Assembly: GCF_030272615.1 (NCBI RefSeq)
Contig: NC_081405.1
Coordinates: 308,736,014-308,800,013, forward strand
From: Cryptomeria japonica
Taxonomy: Eukaryota > Streptophyta > Pinopsida > Cupressales > Cupressaceae
Reading direction: 5' to 3'
DNA: 64,000 nucleotides
Made by a program: the position numbers and the translations under genes
The notes under the pieces: model-generated
Told to the model about the DNA's origin: nothing
What the model saw: the letters and a program-made list of their open reading frames with translations, nothing else
Databases searched by the model: none
Shown: piece by piece, positions 1-11,713 of the stretch
Position numbering within the stretch: position 1 is the first letter of the stretch
Layout: each line of letters begins with the position of its first letter

Positions 1-848
1 TTTAAAAGGTTCTTTTCCTTCATATTTACTTCCTATCGGTCCTTTAGGTACTCTTCTAGAAAATAGTCCTTCAAGTTGCACAAACTCATCATCTTCTCTC
101 TTCATATCTTCTAATTCCTTTCATACAAAGCTTTCCAATCTTGCTTATCGATTGTAGATGTAGATGCATGAGGAGTAGGTTCAGACTTCATAGCTCGAGA
201 AGGTCCAAATTCTTTAAGCTCAAAAGCAGATAGTTTCCCAACCAAAGTATCTTTGTTGATAGATGTATTAGCCATTGTTCTCAACTCATTAATAGCAGTA
301 GCCTTCATTTTTTAAGTCGGTGGTAGGGCTCTCAGGACTTTAGAAACAATTTCATCTTCGCTCAGAGTTCCACCACAACATTGAATTCCCATAACAATCT
401 CATTTACCTTTTCCACGAATGCAGTAATCCTTTCATCTTCTTCCATCTTCAATTTTTCATATATCACTCAGTAACCATCAAGTTTAGCAATCTTCAATGT
501 AAGGTCACCTTCATTAAGAGTCTCCAACTTATCCCATATAGCCTTTCTAGATGATTTGTTACTTAGCCCCATTATTTGTTGATCAAAAATTGTACACAAG
601 AGGGCTTGTCTTGCTCTACAATCATTCTCAAACTCCTTGTACATGTTTGTCGGAGGAGGATTGCCAGATCCTGAATTATAAGGTGTGACACTATTTTGTG
701 TGATCTCCCAAATCTCCTTGCCAAGACATCTCTGATGAGTCTCCATCCAAATATTCCATACTGTGTAATTTGTTCCATCAAGCATCGAAATATCCCTTCA
801 AAAGATAGTTCCAAAAGAACTGGATGAACTTCAATTGTTAGTTGCCAT
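1..848 (-). pseudogene. Copia gag, 5' part, family B (runs off left edge)
   Basis: Retrotransposon Gag that would form the particle around the element RNA. On the minus strand an ATG at 848 opens a Ser-rich start (MATNN, stop, SSSSSFG). A capsid-type region follows with MLDGTNYTVWNIWM near 785, the usual start of plant Copia UBN2-type Gag, and continues to about 470. The next part (308-111) includes HASTSTIDKQDWKALYERN and then shifts frame by one base into a segment matching the right-edge element (KELEDMKRED..., SRRVPKG, GSKYEGK). In-frame stops lie near the start, near 480 and near 100. The zinc knuckle and pol would lie beyond base 1. The gene sits directly behind the LTR and primer site at 889-2106. 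Family assignment to Ty1/copia is firm; the copy is not functional as read. Confidence 0.8.
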
Positions 849-888
849 ATGATCTTTATCAAGCAGTTAAGATTTCTGTAGAGAGGAC

Positions 889-906
889 CAAAGCTCTGAT
901 ACCAAT
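889..906 (-). promoter_or_regulatory. Primer binding site of family B element
   Basis: On the minus strand the LTR ends ...GTCTAACA and is followed at once by ATTGGTATCAGAGCTTTGG. TGGTATCAGAGC is the standard plant primer site complementary to the 3' end of initiator-methionine tRNA, where reverse transcription starts. It fixes the LTR boundary at 907. Confidence 0.85.
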
Positions 907-2106
907 TGTTAGACAATTTAAATAACTGGAAGACAACTGAGAGGGGGGGTGAATCAGTTGTCATAGATTACTAGAACTATTAGCAATTAAAAAATTTAAT
1001 ACTAGAACCCAAAATATTAATACTGGAATAGCAGTTAAACCAATAAAGCATAAAAAATAATCACAGAATAAAAGCCATCCACATGACACCAAGATTTATA
1101 CATGGAGAACATGGTAAAGGGAAAAAACATGGTGGGAAACCTACCCACAGTACGATAATACTTGTACAGTAATTATGTGAATTACAATTGAGAGGCATGC
1201 ACTTGTAGGAAGGCCAACAACCTAGAGTGCACTGCTCATCACGAAAGGAGCCTCATTCACTACATAGAAATCTAGACTACGATCCAGAGGTGTTGAACAA
1301 AAAACGATAGCATCTCCCATGCCTTAGTACAGTTCGAGTTAAGCTTAATACTGGAGGACTGAATCCTCTTACATAAACCCAATTCAATCTCTAATGATTG
1401 ACCAAATCCTCTACCTAAATGATATTACATTCCTTGACCATGACCTCTAACATAACCATGATGATCTACAATGAGATCTTACATCTATATATACAAACCC
1501 TCGACCACAAACAATTAGGTCAGCCACTAGATAATAAACCAATTACATAATTACAAACCATGTCAGCCTTAGACCAAAAAAATAATATCCAACACATAAG
1601 GCATCTTGGAAACACATTGAGAGGTCCAATCCACATGTTACAGTAAATCCGGTCCATAACCTAGATCAACCGGGACCTAGTATAAGATCACATGCTATAA
1701 CAATGATTTCCATCTGCCAAGTCTCAAACATGATCACTAATAGCATCTTGAAACTCCACAAGAAGCTACACCAACACCACTTATGCAATTCATCAGAGAT
1801 CTTCAACAAAAGCTATGTCAGTGAAACCCTCATCGAAACCAGAAACTAAGCTTCTAAGCAAACAAGCTAGCATCCGATCACCAAACCAAAACCAACTAAC
1901 CGAATATGACCATGAGTATAATTAATAAGCCAATTCCATCACCAAACTATATTGGAGCCTACTGGATCATGCCAGATCTAAATCAACCAGAATCCACTCA
2001 ACCTACCAGGACCAGAAGGGTGCTGATAAAGCATCCAAACAACTAGTATTAGCATCAATGACAAAAAATCAATGCAACACATAATAAATTGACCAAATGG
2101 CCAACA
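907..2106 (-). repeat. 5' LTR of family B Copia element
   Basis: A 1,200-base LTR in minus orientation, starting TGTTGGCC at 2106 and ending CTAACA at 907. It is the same family as the plus-strand LTR at 62151-63373: both start TGTTGGCCATTTGGT, carry TTGTCATTGATG about 50 bases in, contain the box ACCGTGGTTTTTCCC (or close variants) and end with a C-rich box (TTCACCCCCCCTCT here) before the primer site. The LTR supplies promoter and polyadenylation signals. Only one LTR of this copy is inside the window. Confidence 0.85.
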
Positions 2107-2859
2107 GATATTTCATTGGCATGAATAAATAAATGCTAGATAGTCATGTGATTGGATGATTGTAGATTGATTTGATAAGTAGTGGATTGGCTCACACCAA
2201 AGGCAATGAGATAAGTATATTAGATCAAGTGTTTTGGACCCCACCAAAGAAAACAAGATAGATCAATTGGTTTGGAACTCACCAAGGCAAATATGAATGT
2301 TAAGATCAATAGATACAAAATCCAAATGCAGATAATGTAAATATGATAGCCCCCCCTAGAATGGTATGTGTGGAAGGCGTGTCATTCTAAGGAGAAGAAA
2401 TGTTGTGGAATATCAATATAGCAAGATGATTTTGTATGTCATCTGCAATAGATGACACATAAGACCCACAACATCAACAAAAATGCAAGAGCACGGGGGG
2501 ATCTAATTATTCCATATTAGAACCCATAGCAATAAGGTAAGATATCTAGTATAACTGCAGATGGGTGTTTCATCATAATGCCAAAGTTCTTGGATTTGAA
2601 GAAGAGAACATGAAGACATAGATAAAATAGAAATTTTGGTCAACATGAAAGAAGGCCTAAATGCCCCCAATGATTTGCATCATCAATGAATGGCAGGAAG
2701 CAAGATATGACATATAGAAGAAATAGATGGATAAAGAGAAGACATTTTACAATAGAATATCCCCTTTATTCAAGCATCGACAAAGTAACTCGACTCCTCC
2801 AAGAGAGAACAATACATAAAGATAGTCAACCTCCTGTTTCTAACAACGTACAAAGTATT
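2107..2859. other. Spacer between two retroelements, nothing recognised
   Basis: About 750 bases of AT-rich DNA with no coding region, RNA gene or repeat I can support. An 87-codon plus-strand frame at 2686-2949 crosses the LTR boundary at 2860 and is therefore not treated as a gene. Confidence 0.5.
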
Positions 2860-4354
2860 TGTTGGCATTATGTGAACCGGTATGAGGACATGATGACATT
2901 GTATGTTGTCATTGATATCGATATGTTGAAGAAGAGAGAACCGGTATGATACCAAGAACCAATATATGTGAGAACCAGTATAACATTGTGAACTAGTATA
3001 GGTGCCAAACTGAAGCGGTGTGTTTGTTTAAGGTGAACCGGCATGTGGTTATGGGAACCAGTACATGGAAGCTTTGTATAACTACCAGTTGGTAGTCTCA
3101 ACTTCAGGGTTTCCAGTTGATGTGCCTCAAGCCTATGTGACTGAATTGGTGACTTTGTGTGATGAGTTAGCATTATAATAAAGAACAGATCATGTTGCCA
3201 TGTCAGCCCTATGTGCATGAAGGACCTTGCATGAAGGTGAGTGTTCCTATCTATATTGGGAATCTACGAAGTCTGTAAATGGTGAAAATGCGTGATGGGT
3301 TATCAGCTGCCATGAAAGCGGTGGAAAATGAATGATGGAGAACATCTTGAGATTGGTTCAAGAATGTTGCATTTAATGCAATGTGCTCAACTGTTAGGAT
3401 TGAACCGTTTGAATTGCTTAACCTAACAGGTTTAGGGTTTAGGGTTTATGCTACCGACCTATTTGTTTCCTATAAGGTAGATGTTGTGTTTCTTTCTAAG
3501 GTTGTTGGCAGAAGTTGTGTGTGTGTATCCAAGTGAAGGGATACGTGATTCTTGCCAAACCAGAAGAGAGAAGTGATACCTGCAGAGTTTAAGTGCAAAA
3601 GATGAAGAGGAGCTAAAGCTGATCTATATTGGCATTGAGTGTTGTTACTAGATCATAGTAATACCTGTTGATCTCTAACCACTTCAACAGCTGGGAAATC
3701 CCTTAACAGGGTAGCTTTAACCGACTTACTATAAATCCTTTAATAGGGTGACTCAAAACCATTGAGTTCTAGAAATCCTCTAACAAGGTCACCTTTAATA
3801 GGGTTTAACCCTTAACCGGGTATTCTAGCCATCCCTTAACCGGGTGTTCCCTAACAGGATCGGTTCCTAATAGAACCTATTGTATCAGTCTTTAACCAGA
3901 AAATGCTCCTAACAAAGCGGACTTCTAAAGAGTTCAAAAATAGCTCGTGGGTATTCATCCCCACCGTGGTTTTTCCCAGTTGGGTTTCCACAAGAAAAAT
4001 CTGTGTCATGTGTGGTGTTATTCATGTGATGGTTTGAGTGATTTGTGTCTGAAGGTAAATCATGTTGATCTAGCTATTTATATGTCTTTGATGATAGATT
4101 ACTTGTTCATGCACTAGGGTGAAATGGAAATGAAGTATTAGATTGTATGAAAAGATAAGTATCAACCAGTTTATGTTTGTCTCAATTATTTTGGGTTTTG
4201 CCAGTTGTACTCTATTTAAGACCGATGTTACTATTTGTCTGCCAAAGCACAATATCTACTGACAAACCAGTTTTAGGATTGTGTTTTTGCCTATACTGAT
4301 TCACCCCCCCTCTTAGTACCGATTTAGTACTATCCATTCATCATTGAGTTATCA
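2860..4354 (+). repeat. 5' LTR of Copia A
   Basis: A 1,495-base LTR with TG...CA ends. It carries TTGTCATTGAT near its start. A cluster of short repeats of the type AATCCTCTAACAAGG, CCCTTAACCGGG and CCTAACAGGATC lies at about 3695-3860, ACCGTGGTTTTTCCC near 3965, and a C-rich box TTCACCCCCCCTCT near 4305, just before the primer site. The repeat cluster and boxes recur in the LTRs of N1. Confidence 0.9.
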
Positions 4355-4356
4355 AT

Positions 4357-4368
4357 TGGTATCAGAGC
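4357..4368 (+). promoter_or_regulatory. Primer binding site of Copia A
   Basis: TGGTATCAGAGC starts two bases after the 5' LTR ends (ATCA, then AT). It matches the complement of the 3' end of plant initiator-methionine tRNA, the usual primer for copia elements. Confidence 0.9.
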
Positions 4369-4425
4369 ATCCTCCAGGTCCTCTGTGTTATAAGCTTAAC
4401 CGCTTGAGGAAAAGATCCCAGTCTA

Positions 4426-5387
4426 ATGATGAAGAGGGAAGGTCCAAATTTCAACAAAGATAATTTTAGTATATGGAAAGACAGAATGAAGATATACATC
4501 AGAAGCATGGGTGCTCAACACTGGAACTATGTTGAGAATGCTTATATTGCCCATACCGATACTCTCACCGATGACCAAAAGAGAGAGATGTAGGAGAATG
4601 GGCAAGTCATGGAAGCCCTAATTAGTAGTTTATCTGACATTGAGTTAATTGATGTCCAAGATAAAGTAAATCCCAAAGAATTATGGGATACTCTTGAAAA
4701 TATCTTTGGTGGTGATGAGCATGTAAAACAAGCTAAGGAAGAAAGCCTTAGAGGGAAGTTTGAAGACATGCGGATGATTGAAGGTGAGACCATTCAACAA
4801 TATGGAATAAGAATAAAAACTGTTATCAGAGATATCAAGAGTGCAGGTGATAAAATGGAAGATTCCACTATGGTATGCAAAGTTCTGAGTTCCTTATTAC
4901 CGGTCTATGTAATAATGGTTGCTGCTATTCAGGAGTCGAGATCAATAGACAAGACTAAGGTATCCCTAGACTCCATCATTGCAAAGTTGAAAGCCTATGA
5001 GCTAAATAGTTTTGATGGCAGTGTTCAAAAGACTGAATTAGCTTTTAAAGCTTCTGTTGTACTATCCAGAAAAGGAAAAGAAGATAGCACTAGTGGTAAA
5101 CCAAGATAGAGCAGAGAAATTGATGATGAGGAGATTCTGATGGCATTTGAAGCTCTTCTTGCCAGGAAACTTCCTAAAGGAACCGATAAATATAGAGGTA
5201 AGCTCCCTTTGAAATACTTTTCTTGTAACCAGATAGGACATATTGTTCTAAAGTGTCCTAATGGTGACAACAAGGACAAACTGGAAAGGTTCAAGAAATT
5301 CAAAGGAGGAAACTGAAGAAATTGTTTTGTGGTAGTTGATGAAGGTGTCACAGATGAGGAATCAGAAGATGAAGAAAATGAAGATAT
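4426..5387 (+). pseudogene. Copia A gag (capsid and zinc knuckle), broken
   Basis: Gag forms the virus-like particle and binds element RNA. The ATG at 4426 gives MMKREGPNFNKDNFSIWKDR, the typical start of a UBN2-type copia Gag. The capsid-like region runs to about 5050 (EALISSL..., PKELWDTLENIFGGDE, KVLSSLLPVYVIMVAAI). A zinc knuckle near 5214-5257 reads YFSCNQIGHIVLKC: the first of the CCHC cysteines is Tyr (TAC for TGC), so it is damaged. In-frame TAG codons at 4591 and 5107 and TGA near 5314 break the frame. The Glu/Asp-rich linker to protease follows, and the frame changes near 5390. It lies 57 bases after the primer site. Confidence 0.85.
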
Positions 5388-8300
5388 GTGTTTTTTGTTG
5401 TCAAGGAAGATGTGTCAAATAAGAAGGCTCTTATCTCTCACTTTGATAATTCCAATGAGTGGATTATTGACAGTGGCTGTTCTCACCATATGACTGGTGA
5501 CCGGAGTGAGTTTCTATCCTTGGAACAGTATGATGGTGGTGTGGTTCACATTGGTAATGATGCACCATGTATGGTCAAAGGCAGAGGGTCCATCTCTTTG
5601 AATAGAAAGAGTAGTGCTGACAATGTGTATTGGGTTGATGGTCTCAGACACAACCTTTTGAGTGTTGCACAGCTGAATGATAGTGGTCTCACTCTAGAAT
5701 TTTAGAATGGAGTGTGCAGAATCAAAGGAAAGAATGGCGAATTGGTGGCCACTGGTATGCAGACCAAAGGTAATCTATTTCAGTTGAATGTAAATATAAG
5801 TACATGTCTTATGGCTAAATTTGATGATAGCCAGATATGGCATAGGAGACTCTGCCATGTAAACTGTGATAACATTGTGAGGGTTAGTAAGATCAAGGCA
5901 GTTAGAGGGTTGCTGGTGCTAAGAAAACCAGAAAATATCTTGTGCAGAGAGTGTCAACTGGGGAAAATGTTTTCCTCAACCTTTAAAGGTAAACCTTTCA
6001 CTGCTGACAATTTACTTGATCTTGTGCATACTAATTTGTGTGGTCCTATGAAAACTAGGAGTATGTAGGGAGATAGGTATTTTATGATTCTTATAGATGA
6101 CTGCTCAAGAATGATGTGGGTAACATTCTTGAAAGATAAGTCTAAAGCTTTTTGAAAGTTCAAATCTTTCAGAGCATTAGTGGAGAAGGAAAGTGGTAAA
6201 AGGATCAAGTGCCTCATAACTGATCAAGGAGGGGAATTCACTTCCAGTGAATTCAACAAGTATTGTGAAGAAAATGGCATCAAGAGGCAACTGTCTACCA
6301 CCTGGACTCCACAGCAGAATGGCCTAGCAGAGAGGAATAACCAGACTATGGTTGAAGTAGCTAGAACTATGTTGATTCAAGGAAAAGTTTCTCACACCTT
6401 TTGGAGAGAAGCGATGAGCACTGCAGTCCACACAATGAACCAGGTACTCATCAAGAAAGGTAAGGATAAAACTCCTTATGAGTATTGGATCGGTAAGACA
6501 CCTATGGTTAGCTACTTTAGAGTGTTTGGTACCAAATGTTACATCAAGAGGAGCGAACACCAGAGCAAATTTGATGCAAAATGTGATGAGGGAATATTCC
6601 TAGGGTATTCCACCAAGAGCAAAGCTCTCAAGTGTTTCAATAATAGGAATCAAAGAATTATGGAAAGCATCAATATGAGAGTTGATGAAACCTCTGAGAA
6701 AACTAAGGAAACTGGCAGTGAGAAAGTGGTAAATGAACCGGTTGCAACCTTTTGGGAACTGATTGCCAGTCAACCAAGTACCAGTAATAGTGTTCCTACA
6801 CCAGTAGATGTAGATGTTGATACTGATGGAGATGAGGATGAAGAACAAAAGCAAGAGGAATATATTAAGACCATTCCTCAGTATGTCAAGCTGAATCACG
6901 ATCCTAAGCAGATCATAGGAGATAAGGATGAAGGAATCCTTACAAGAAAGGTCAGAGAAAACTCATGTATGATCTCTGAATTTGAGCCTAAATCATTCAG
7001 AGAGGCACATAAAGATGAAGAATAGATCAAGGCAATGTAAGAGGAACTTGACCAGATAGAGAGAAATGGTACATGGTCTTTGGTACCCAGACCGGAGCAT
7101 AAAAATGTCATTGGTACCAAATGGGTTTTTAGAAATAAGCTGAATGAGGATGGCATAGTGATTAGAAACAAAGCCAGACTGTTGTGTAAGGGATATGCCC
7201 AAGAAGAAGGAGAAGACTATGGAGAAACCTTTGCTCCTGTAGCCAGATTGGAAGGAGTTCGTATGCTTCTTGCATATGCATCTTTTAAAGGATTCAAAGT
7301 ATATCAAATGGGTGTAAAATTTGCATTCCTAAATGGTGTACTTGAAGAGGAGGTGTATATAGAGTAACCAGATGGGTTTTCCCTATCTGAAGATAGTGAC
7401 ATGGTGTGTAGGTTACATAAAGCCTTATACGGTCTAAAGAAGGCACCTAGAGCATGGTATGAACACCTACACTCCCATCTTGTGAAGATTGGATTTGAGA
7501 GAACAAGCGAAGATAGCAATATCTACTTGAAGTTTGAAGGAGATCAGATCCTGAGCTGTGAGGTATTTGTCGATGACATTATCTTTGGTGGAGATGACAA
7601 GATGAGTCATGAGTTTGCAGATGAGATGAAGAAAGAGTTTGAGATGTCACTCATAGGGGAGATTAAGTTCTTCATTGGACTGCAGATTCAACAGATGAAA
7701 GATGGAATCTTTATCACTCAATCCAAGTATGTCAAAGAGGTGTTGAAGATCTTTGGCATGGAAGATAGCAAACCAGTTGGTACACCAATGGTGACTGGTT
7801 GTAAACTATCCAAAGAGGATGACTCAGCATTGGTTAATGAGAAGGAATACCGATCAATGATTGGTAAGTTGCATTATGTAGTGCATAGAAGACCAGATAT
7901 TGCACATGCAGTTGGCATTGCTGCAAGATTCTAGAAAAGTCCAAGAGAGTCCCACTTGATTGCAGTCAAGCGGATTCTTAGGTATCTAAAGGGAACTATT
8001 GATTATGGATTGTGGTATCCATATAGCAAGGATTTCAACTTGAAAGTATTCACAAATGCTGATTGGGCAGGTAATGTGGACGACCGGAAGAGCACAACCG
8101 GTGGTGCTTTCTTTCTCAGTGGTAGATTGGTCTCATGGATGAGTAAGAAGCAGAGTTGTATCTCTTAGTCTACTGCGGAAGCATAGTATGTTGCAGCTTT
8201 CATGAGATGCACTCAGACAATTTGGATGAAGCATGTATTAAATGGCTTCAAAGTTCCTATATCTGAACCAGTAAGTATATTTTATGACAATACTAGTGCA

Positions 8301-8518
8301 ATTAACATCTCCAAGAATCCGGTTTTACATTCTAGAACCAAGCACTTTGACTTAAGTATCATTTACTGAGGGAAAAGGTTTAGAACAAAGAGATTGCACT
8401 AGAACATGTTTCCAGTAAGGAGCAGTTAGCAGACATATTCACCAAGCCTCTCCCAAAGGCTACATTTATGTACTTAAGAGGTGAATTAGGGGTGCTACCC
8501 CTTCAGGAGGTGAACTAA
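5388..8518 (+). pseudogene. Copia A pol: protease, integrase, reverse transcriptase, RNase H (dead)
   Basis: Copia Pol cuts the polyprotein, copies the RNA and inserts the DNA. Protease: WIIDSGCSHHMTG with the catalytic Asp at 5469. Integrase: zinc-binding HRRLCH...CRECQLGK (5840-5965), then catalytic Asp in LIDDCSR (~6095), Asp in ITDQGGEF (~6220) and Glu in NGLAERNN (~6330). Reverse transcriptase: 7080-7934, with FVDDIIFGG at ~7567; the motif usually reading DVK-AFLNG is GVKFAFLNG (~7311), so a catalytic Asp is lost. RNase H: NADWAGNVDDRKSTTG from ~8056. Stops at 5703, 6066, 6153, 7023, 7038, 7365, 7932, 8166 and 8184. A one-base frameshift lies near 8355, after which the reading resumes to KPLPKATF...LQEVN and stops at 8516-8518. 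Not functional. Confidence 0.9.
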
Positions 8519-8762
8519 AGGTATATGCTCCACATCAGTCAGGTATTGCATAGTCAATTTTTTTTTGGATTGATGTGTTGAAGGATGCTACTCCTCAGGG
8601 GGAGCCACATAATGGAATAGGGAAGCTTGTGCCTCCAATTTGGCATTATTATCAAAGGGGGAGAAGAAGTGAAGTGGAGAAGATATCTATAGAAATTGGG
8701 GGGAGAAGATGTGATGCAGAGAGATATATTTGTATATTGTCATCAATGCCAAAGGGGGAGAT
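8519..8762 (+). promoter_or_regulatory. 3' untranslated region with polypurine tract of Copia A
   Basis: The tract next to the 3' LTR is CATCAATGCCAAAGGGGGAGAT (8741-8762); it primes plus-strand DNA synthesis. Two further purine tracts precede it: CAGGGGGAGCC (8596-8606) and CAAAGGGGGAGAAG (8653-8666). CATCAATGCCAA (8741-8752) is an 11-of-12 inverted match to TTGTCATTGATG (8809-8820) inside the LTR, so the tract and LTR start could sit in a hairpin loop. The same set of signals recurs in N1 and N2. Confidence 0.75.
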
Positions 8763-10243
8763 TGTTGGGATTATGTGAACCGGCATGAGGACATGATGAC
8801 ATTGTATGTTGTCATTGATGTCAATATGTTGAACAAGAGAGAACCGATATATGTGAGAACCAATAGAACATTGTGAACCAGTATATGTGCCAAAGTGAAG
8901 CGGTGTGTTTGTTTAAGGTGAACCGGCATGTGGTTATGGGAACCGGTACATGGAAGCTTTGTATGACTACCGGTTGGTAGTCTTAACTTCAGGGTTTCCA
9001 GTTGAAGTGCCTCAAGCCTACGTGATTGAATCGATGACTTTGTGTGATGAGTTAGAATTATAACAAAGAACAGATCATGTTGCCATGTCAGCCTTGTGCG
9101 CGTGAAGGATCTTGCATGAAGGAGAGTGTTTCTATCTACCTTGGGAAAGTGCGAAGTCTATAAACAGTGAAAACATGTGATGGGTTATTAGCCGCAATGA
9201 AAGCAGTGGAAAATGAACAATGGAGAACATCTTAAGATTGGTTCATGACTGTTACATTTAATGCAATGTGCTCAACGGTCAGGATCAAACTGTTTGAATT
9301 GCTTAACCTAATAGGTTTAGGGTTTAGGGTCTATGCTATCGACCTATCTATTTCCTATAAGGTAGATGTTGTGTTTCTTTTTGAGGTTGTTGGCAAAAGT
9401 TGTGTGTGTGTATCCAAGTGAAGGGATACATGATTCTTGCCAGACCAGAAGAGAGAAGTGATACCTATAGATTGTAAGTGCAGAAGGTGAAGAGGAGCTA
9501 AAGTGGATCTGCATTGGCATTGAGTTTTGTTACCAGATCATTGTAATACCTGTTGATCTCTAACCACTTCAACAGTTGGGAAATCCCTTAATAGGGTAGC
9601 TTTACCTGGCTTATTGTAAATCCTTTAATAGGGTGACTCAAAACTATTGAGTTCTGGAAATCCTCTAACAAGGTAACCTTTAATAGGGTTTAACCCTTAA
9701 CCGGGTATTCTAGCCATCCCTTAACTAGGTGATCCCTAATAGGATCGGTTCCTAGCAGAACCTATTGTATTAGTCTTTAACTAGACAAGGCTCCTAACAG
9801 AGTTGACTTCTAAAGAGTTCAAAAATAGCTTGTGGGTATTCATCCCCACCGTGGTTTTTCCCATTTGGGTTTCCACGTGAAAAATCTATGTGTCATGTGT
9901 GGTGTTATTCATGTGATGGTTTGAGTGATTTGTGTCTGAAGGTAAATCATGTTGATCTAGCTATTTATATATCTTTGATGATAGATTACTTGTTCATGGA
10001 CTAGGGTGAAATGGAAATGAAGTATTAGATTGTATGAAAAGATAAGTGTCAACTAGTTTATGCTTGTCTCAGTTATTCTGGGTTTTGTTGGTTGTACTTT
10101 GTTTAAGACCGGTGTTACTGTTTATCTGCCAAAGCACAGTGTCTGCTAACAAACCAGTTTTAGGATTGCATTTTTTCCTATAATGATTCACTCCCCCCCT
10201 CTTAGTACCGGTTTGTCACTATCCATTCATCATTGAGTTATCA
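8763..10243 (+). repeat. 3' LTR of Copia A
   Basis: A 1,481-base LTR, TGTTGGGATTATG...TTATCA, the partner of 2860-4354. It keeps the same CCCTTAACCGGG/AATCCTCTAACAAGG repeat cluster (about 9575-9760), the ACCGTGGTTTTTCCC box and the CCCCCCCTCTTAGTACCG box at the end. Confidence 0.9.
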
Positions 10244-11713
10244 GTAGCCTGGGTCCTCCGAGATGAAACACACATATAAAGCAAGTATTAGGGAGCACAA
10301 TCATGCACACACACTATGCTACAAGATAAAGTAGGGACTATCCTACGACCCTTAAATGATCAATTCATCAGCTTCCCAATATTGATCATATAGGGAAGGA
10401 GGGTGAGACCGAAGGAGAACAATCATAAGGGTAGCACTAGGGGCCTAACCAATAGTGAGGGCAAGGGAAGAGTTAGTGGCAACATTTGCATCCACAATTT
10501 TAGATGAGGCAGGAGTCAAAGACCATGTAAAGATCAAAGGAAACACCAATAAATCCTTTCAAGACTCGAATAAAAAGGCCTTTATAGAGGAAGCATGTGA
10601 CTCAGTCTAAGGAGGACAAATAGGAGTTGGGATACTAATGTCTCCCAGAGGGGTAGTGACAAACGTAGGAGAAGGCAAGGTTTTCTTAACAACACTAACA
10701 AAAGTAGACACATAAGAAGACAAAGAGATAGGTGAGGATCATACATGAGTTAATTTGCATCAATGAAACTCTAGAATGGGCCCTTGCTCAAACTTAGGTT
10801 TATGTTGCATAGGAGGCCTAGGTCATCTATCAAGCGTAGCAAGTTGGAGAACCCTAGGAAAGCTCTAATGAAGAAGTGACTATGAAACATGCATGTCAAA
10901 CAAAGTTGCATGAGACACCACTTGCATGTGCAACATATCTAAAGGCCGGTATAATGCAGTTACATCTGACAAGAAGGTGATAAGTGGTAGATCCAAGGAA
11001 GGAGAAATGAAGACCTACACCCCTTTAGGGGCAGGTTCATCAATAGGCCCCAAAACAATTGGGAGAAACACTGAAGATGATGTAGAGATCGAAACGTATA
11101 AAGAGGCAACAATAGATTTGAAAACAATGGGTTCTAAAGGTGCACCATTAGACTAAAAAGCAACATCGAGCTTTCCAAATCCATGTCTCATCAATGGAAC
11201 TTACTCTCATGCACACGCAAATTGTGACAAAGATGACGAACAAGGGCTGAAGCCCGCAGAGGGTCAAGAGAATCATGCTCCATAGCAGAGGTCTTTGAAA
11301 TCTTATTGGGGATAGGAGAAGGCCCAACTAATGGAACAAGAGGTGTACTCAAGATAGGCACTACATTTACAAACATATGCACCCTACCTTTCTTAGCTCA
11401 AGGAGCAACTGAAGGAATAAGGGTTGTTAAAATGTGCTATCAAGTAGGAGAAAGAGGTTATCAACAAGCATTAGAGGAATGATTTCCCTTTTCATATCAA
11501 ATAAGCTGAGGGATATTAGCTAGGATCAAGACCTCAAAGGGAGGGTAGGCTACAAAATTTGATAGCATGGGTGCCTTTCCCTTGTCTACACTAGGTGCAA
11601 TCACAAAAACAAAGGACACAATTTGAGGCTATGCAGTCTTGGGTAGACAAGGAGGTCTATTTGGAGGAAGAGGCTTAAAGTCAGCACCCAGTAATAAAGG
11701 GGCATATGGTACT
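10244..11713. other. Spacer with possible decayed coding sequence, unrecognised
   Basis: About 1.47 kb between Copia A and the Gypsy LTR. On the minus strand, about 11710-11190 reads like decayed protein sequence: a Pro/Leu-rich stretch (PYAPLLLGADFKPLPPNRP) with scattered stops, ending in a 63-codon frame at 11382-11191 containing SPIPNKISKTSAMEHDSLDP. I recognise no family. A plus-strand 76-codon frame at 10926-11156 has no support beyond length. No RNA gene or LTR end is seen. Confidence 0.35.

Larger units (their letters stand above)
2860..10243 (+). mobile_element. Copia A: LTR retrotransposon with both LTRs, coding region dead
   Basis: A 7.4-kb Ty1/copia element in the order LTR, primer site, gag, protease, integrase, reverse transcriptase, RNase H, polypurine tract, LTR. 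Integrase before reverse transcriptase identifies the copia superfamily. Both LTRs run TGTTGG...TTATCA. Comparing about 230 bases of the two (3010-3240 with 8890-9120) by eye gives about 17 mismatches, mostly transitions, so the insertion is old. The flanks GTATT (2855-2859) and GTAGC (10244-10248) share only three of five bases, so no clean target duplication remains. Gag-Pol is interrupted by at least ten stops and three frame changes. Confidence 0.9.

Noticed and set aside
2686-2949. 87-codon plus-strand frame
   Set aside because: It crosses the Copia A LTR boundary at 2860 and has no recognisable content.
2855-10248. GTATT / GTAGC as the Copia A target duplication
   Set aside because: Only three of five bases match, so it is not enough to call.
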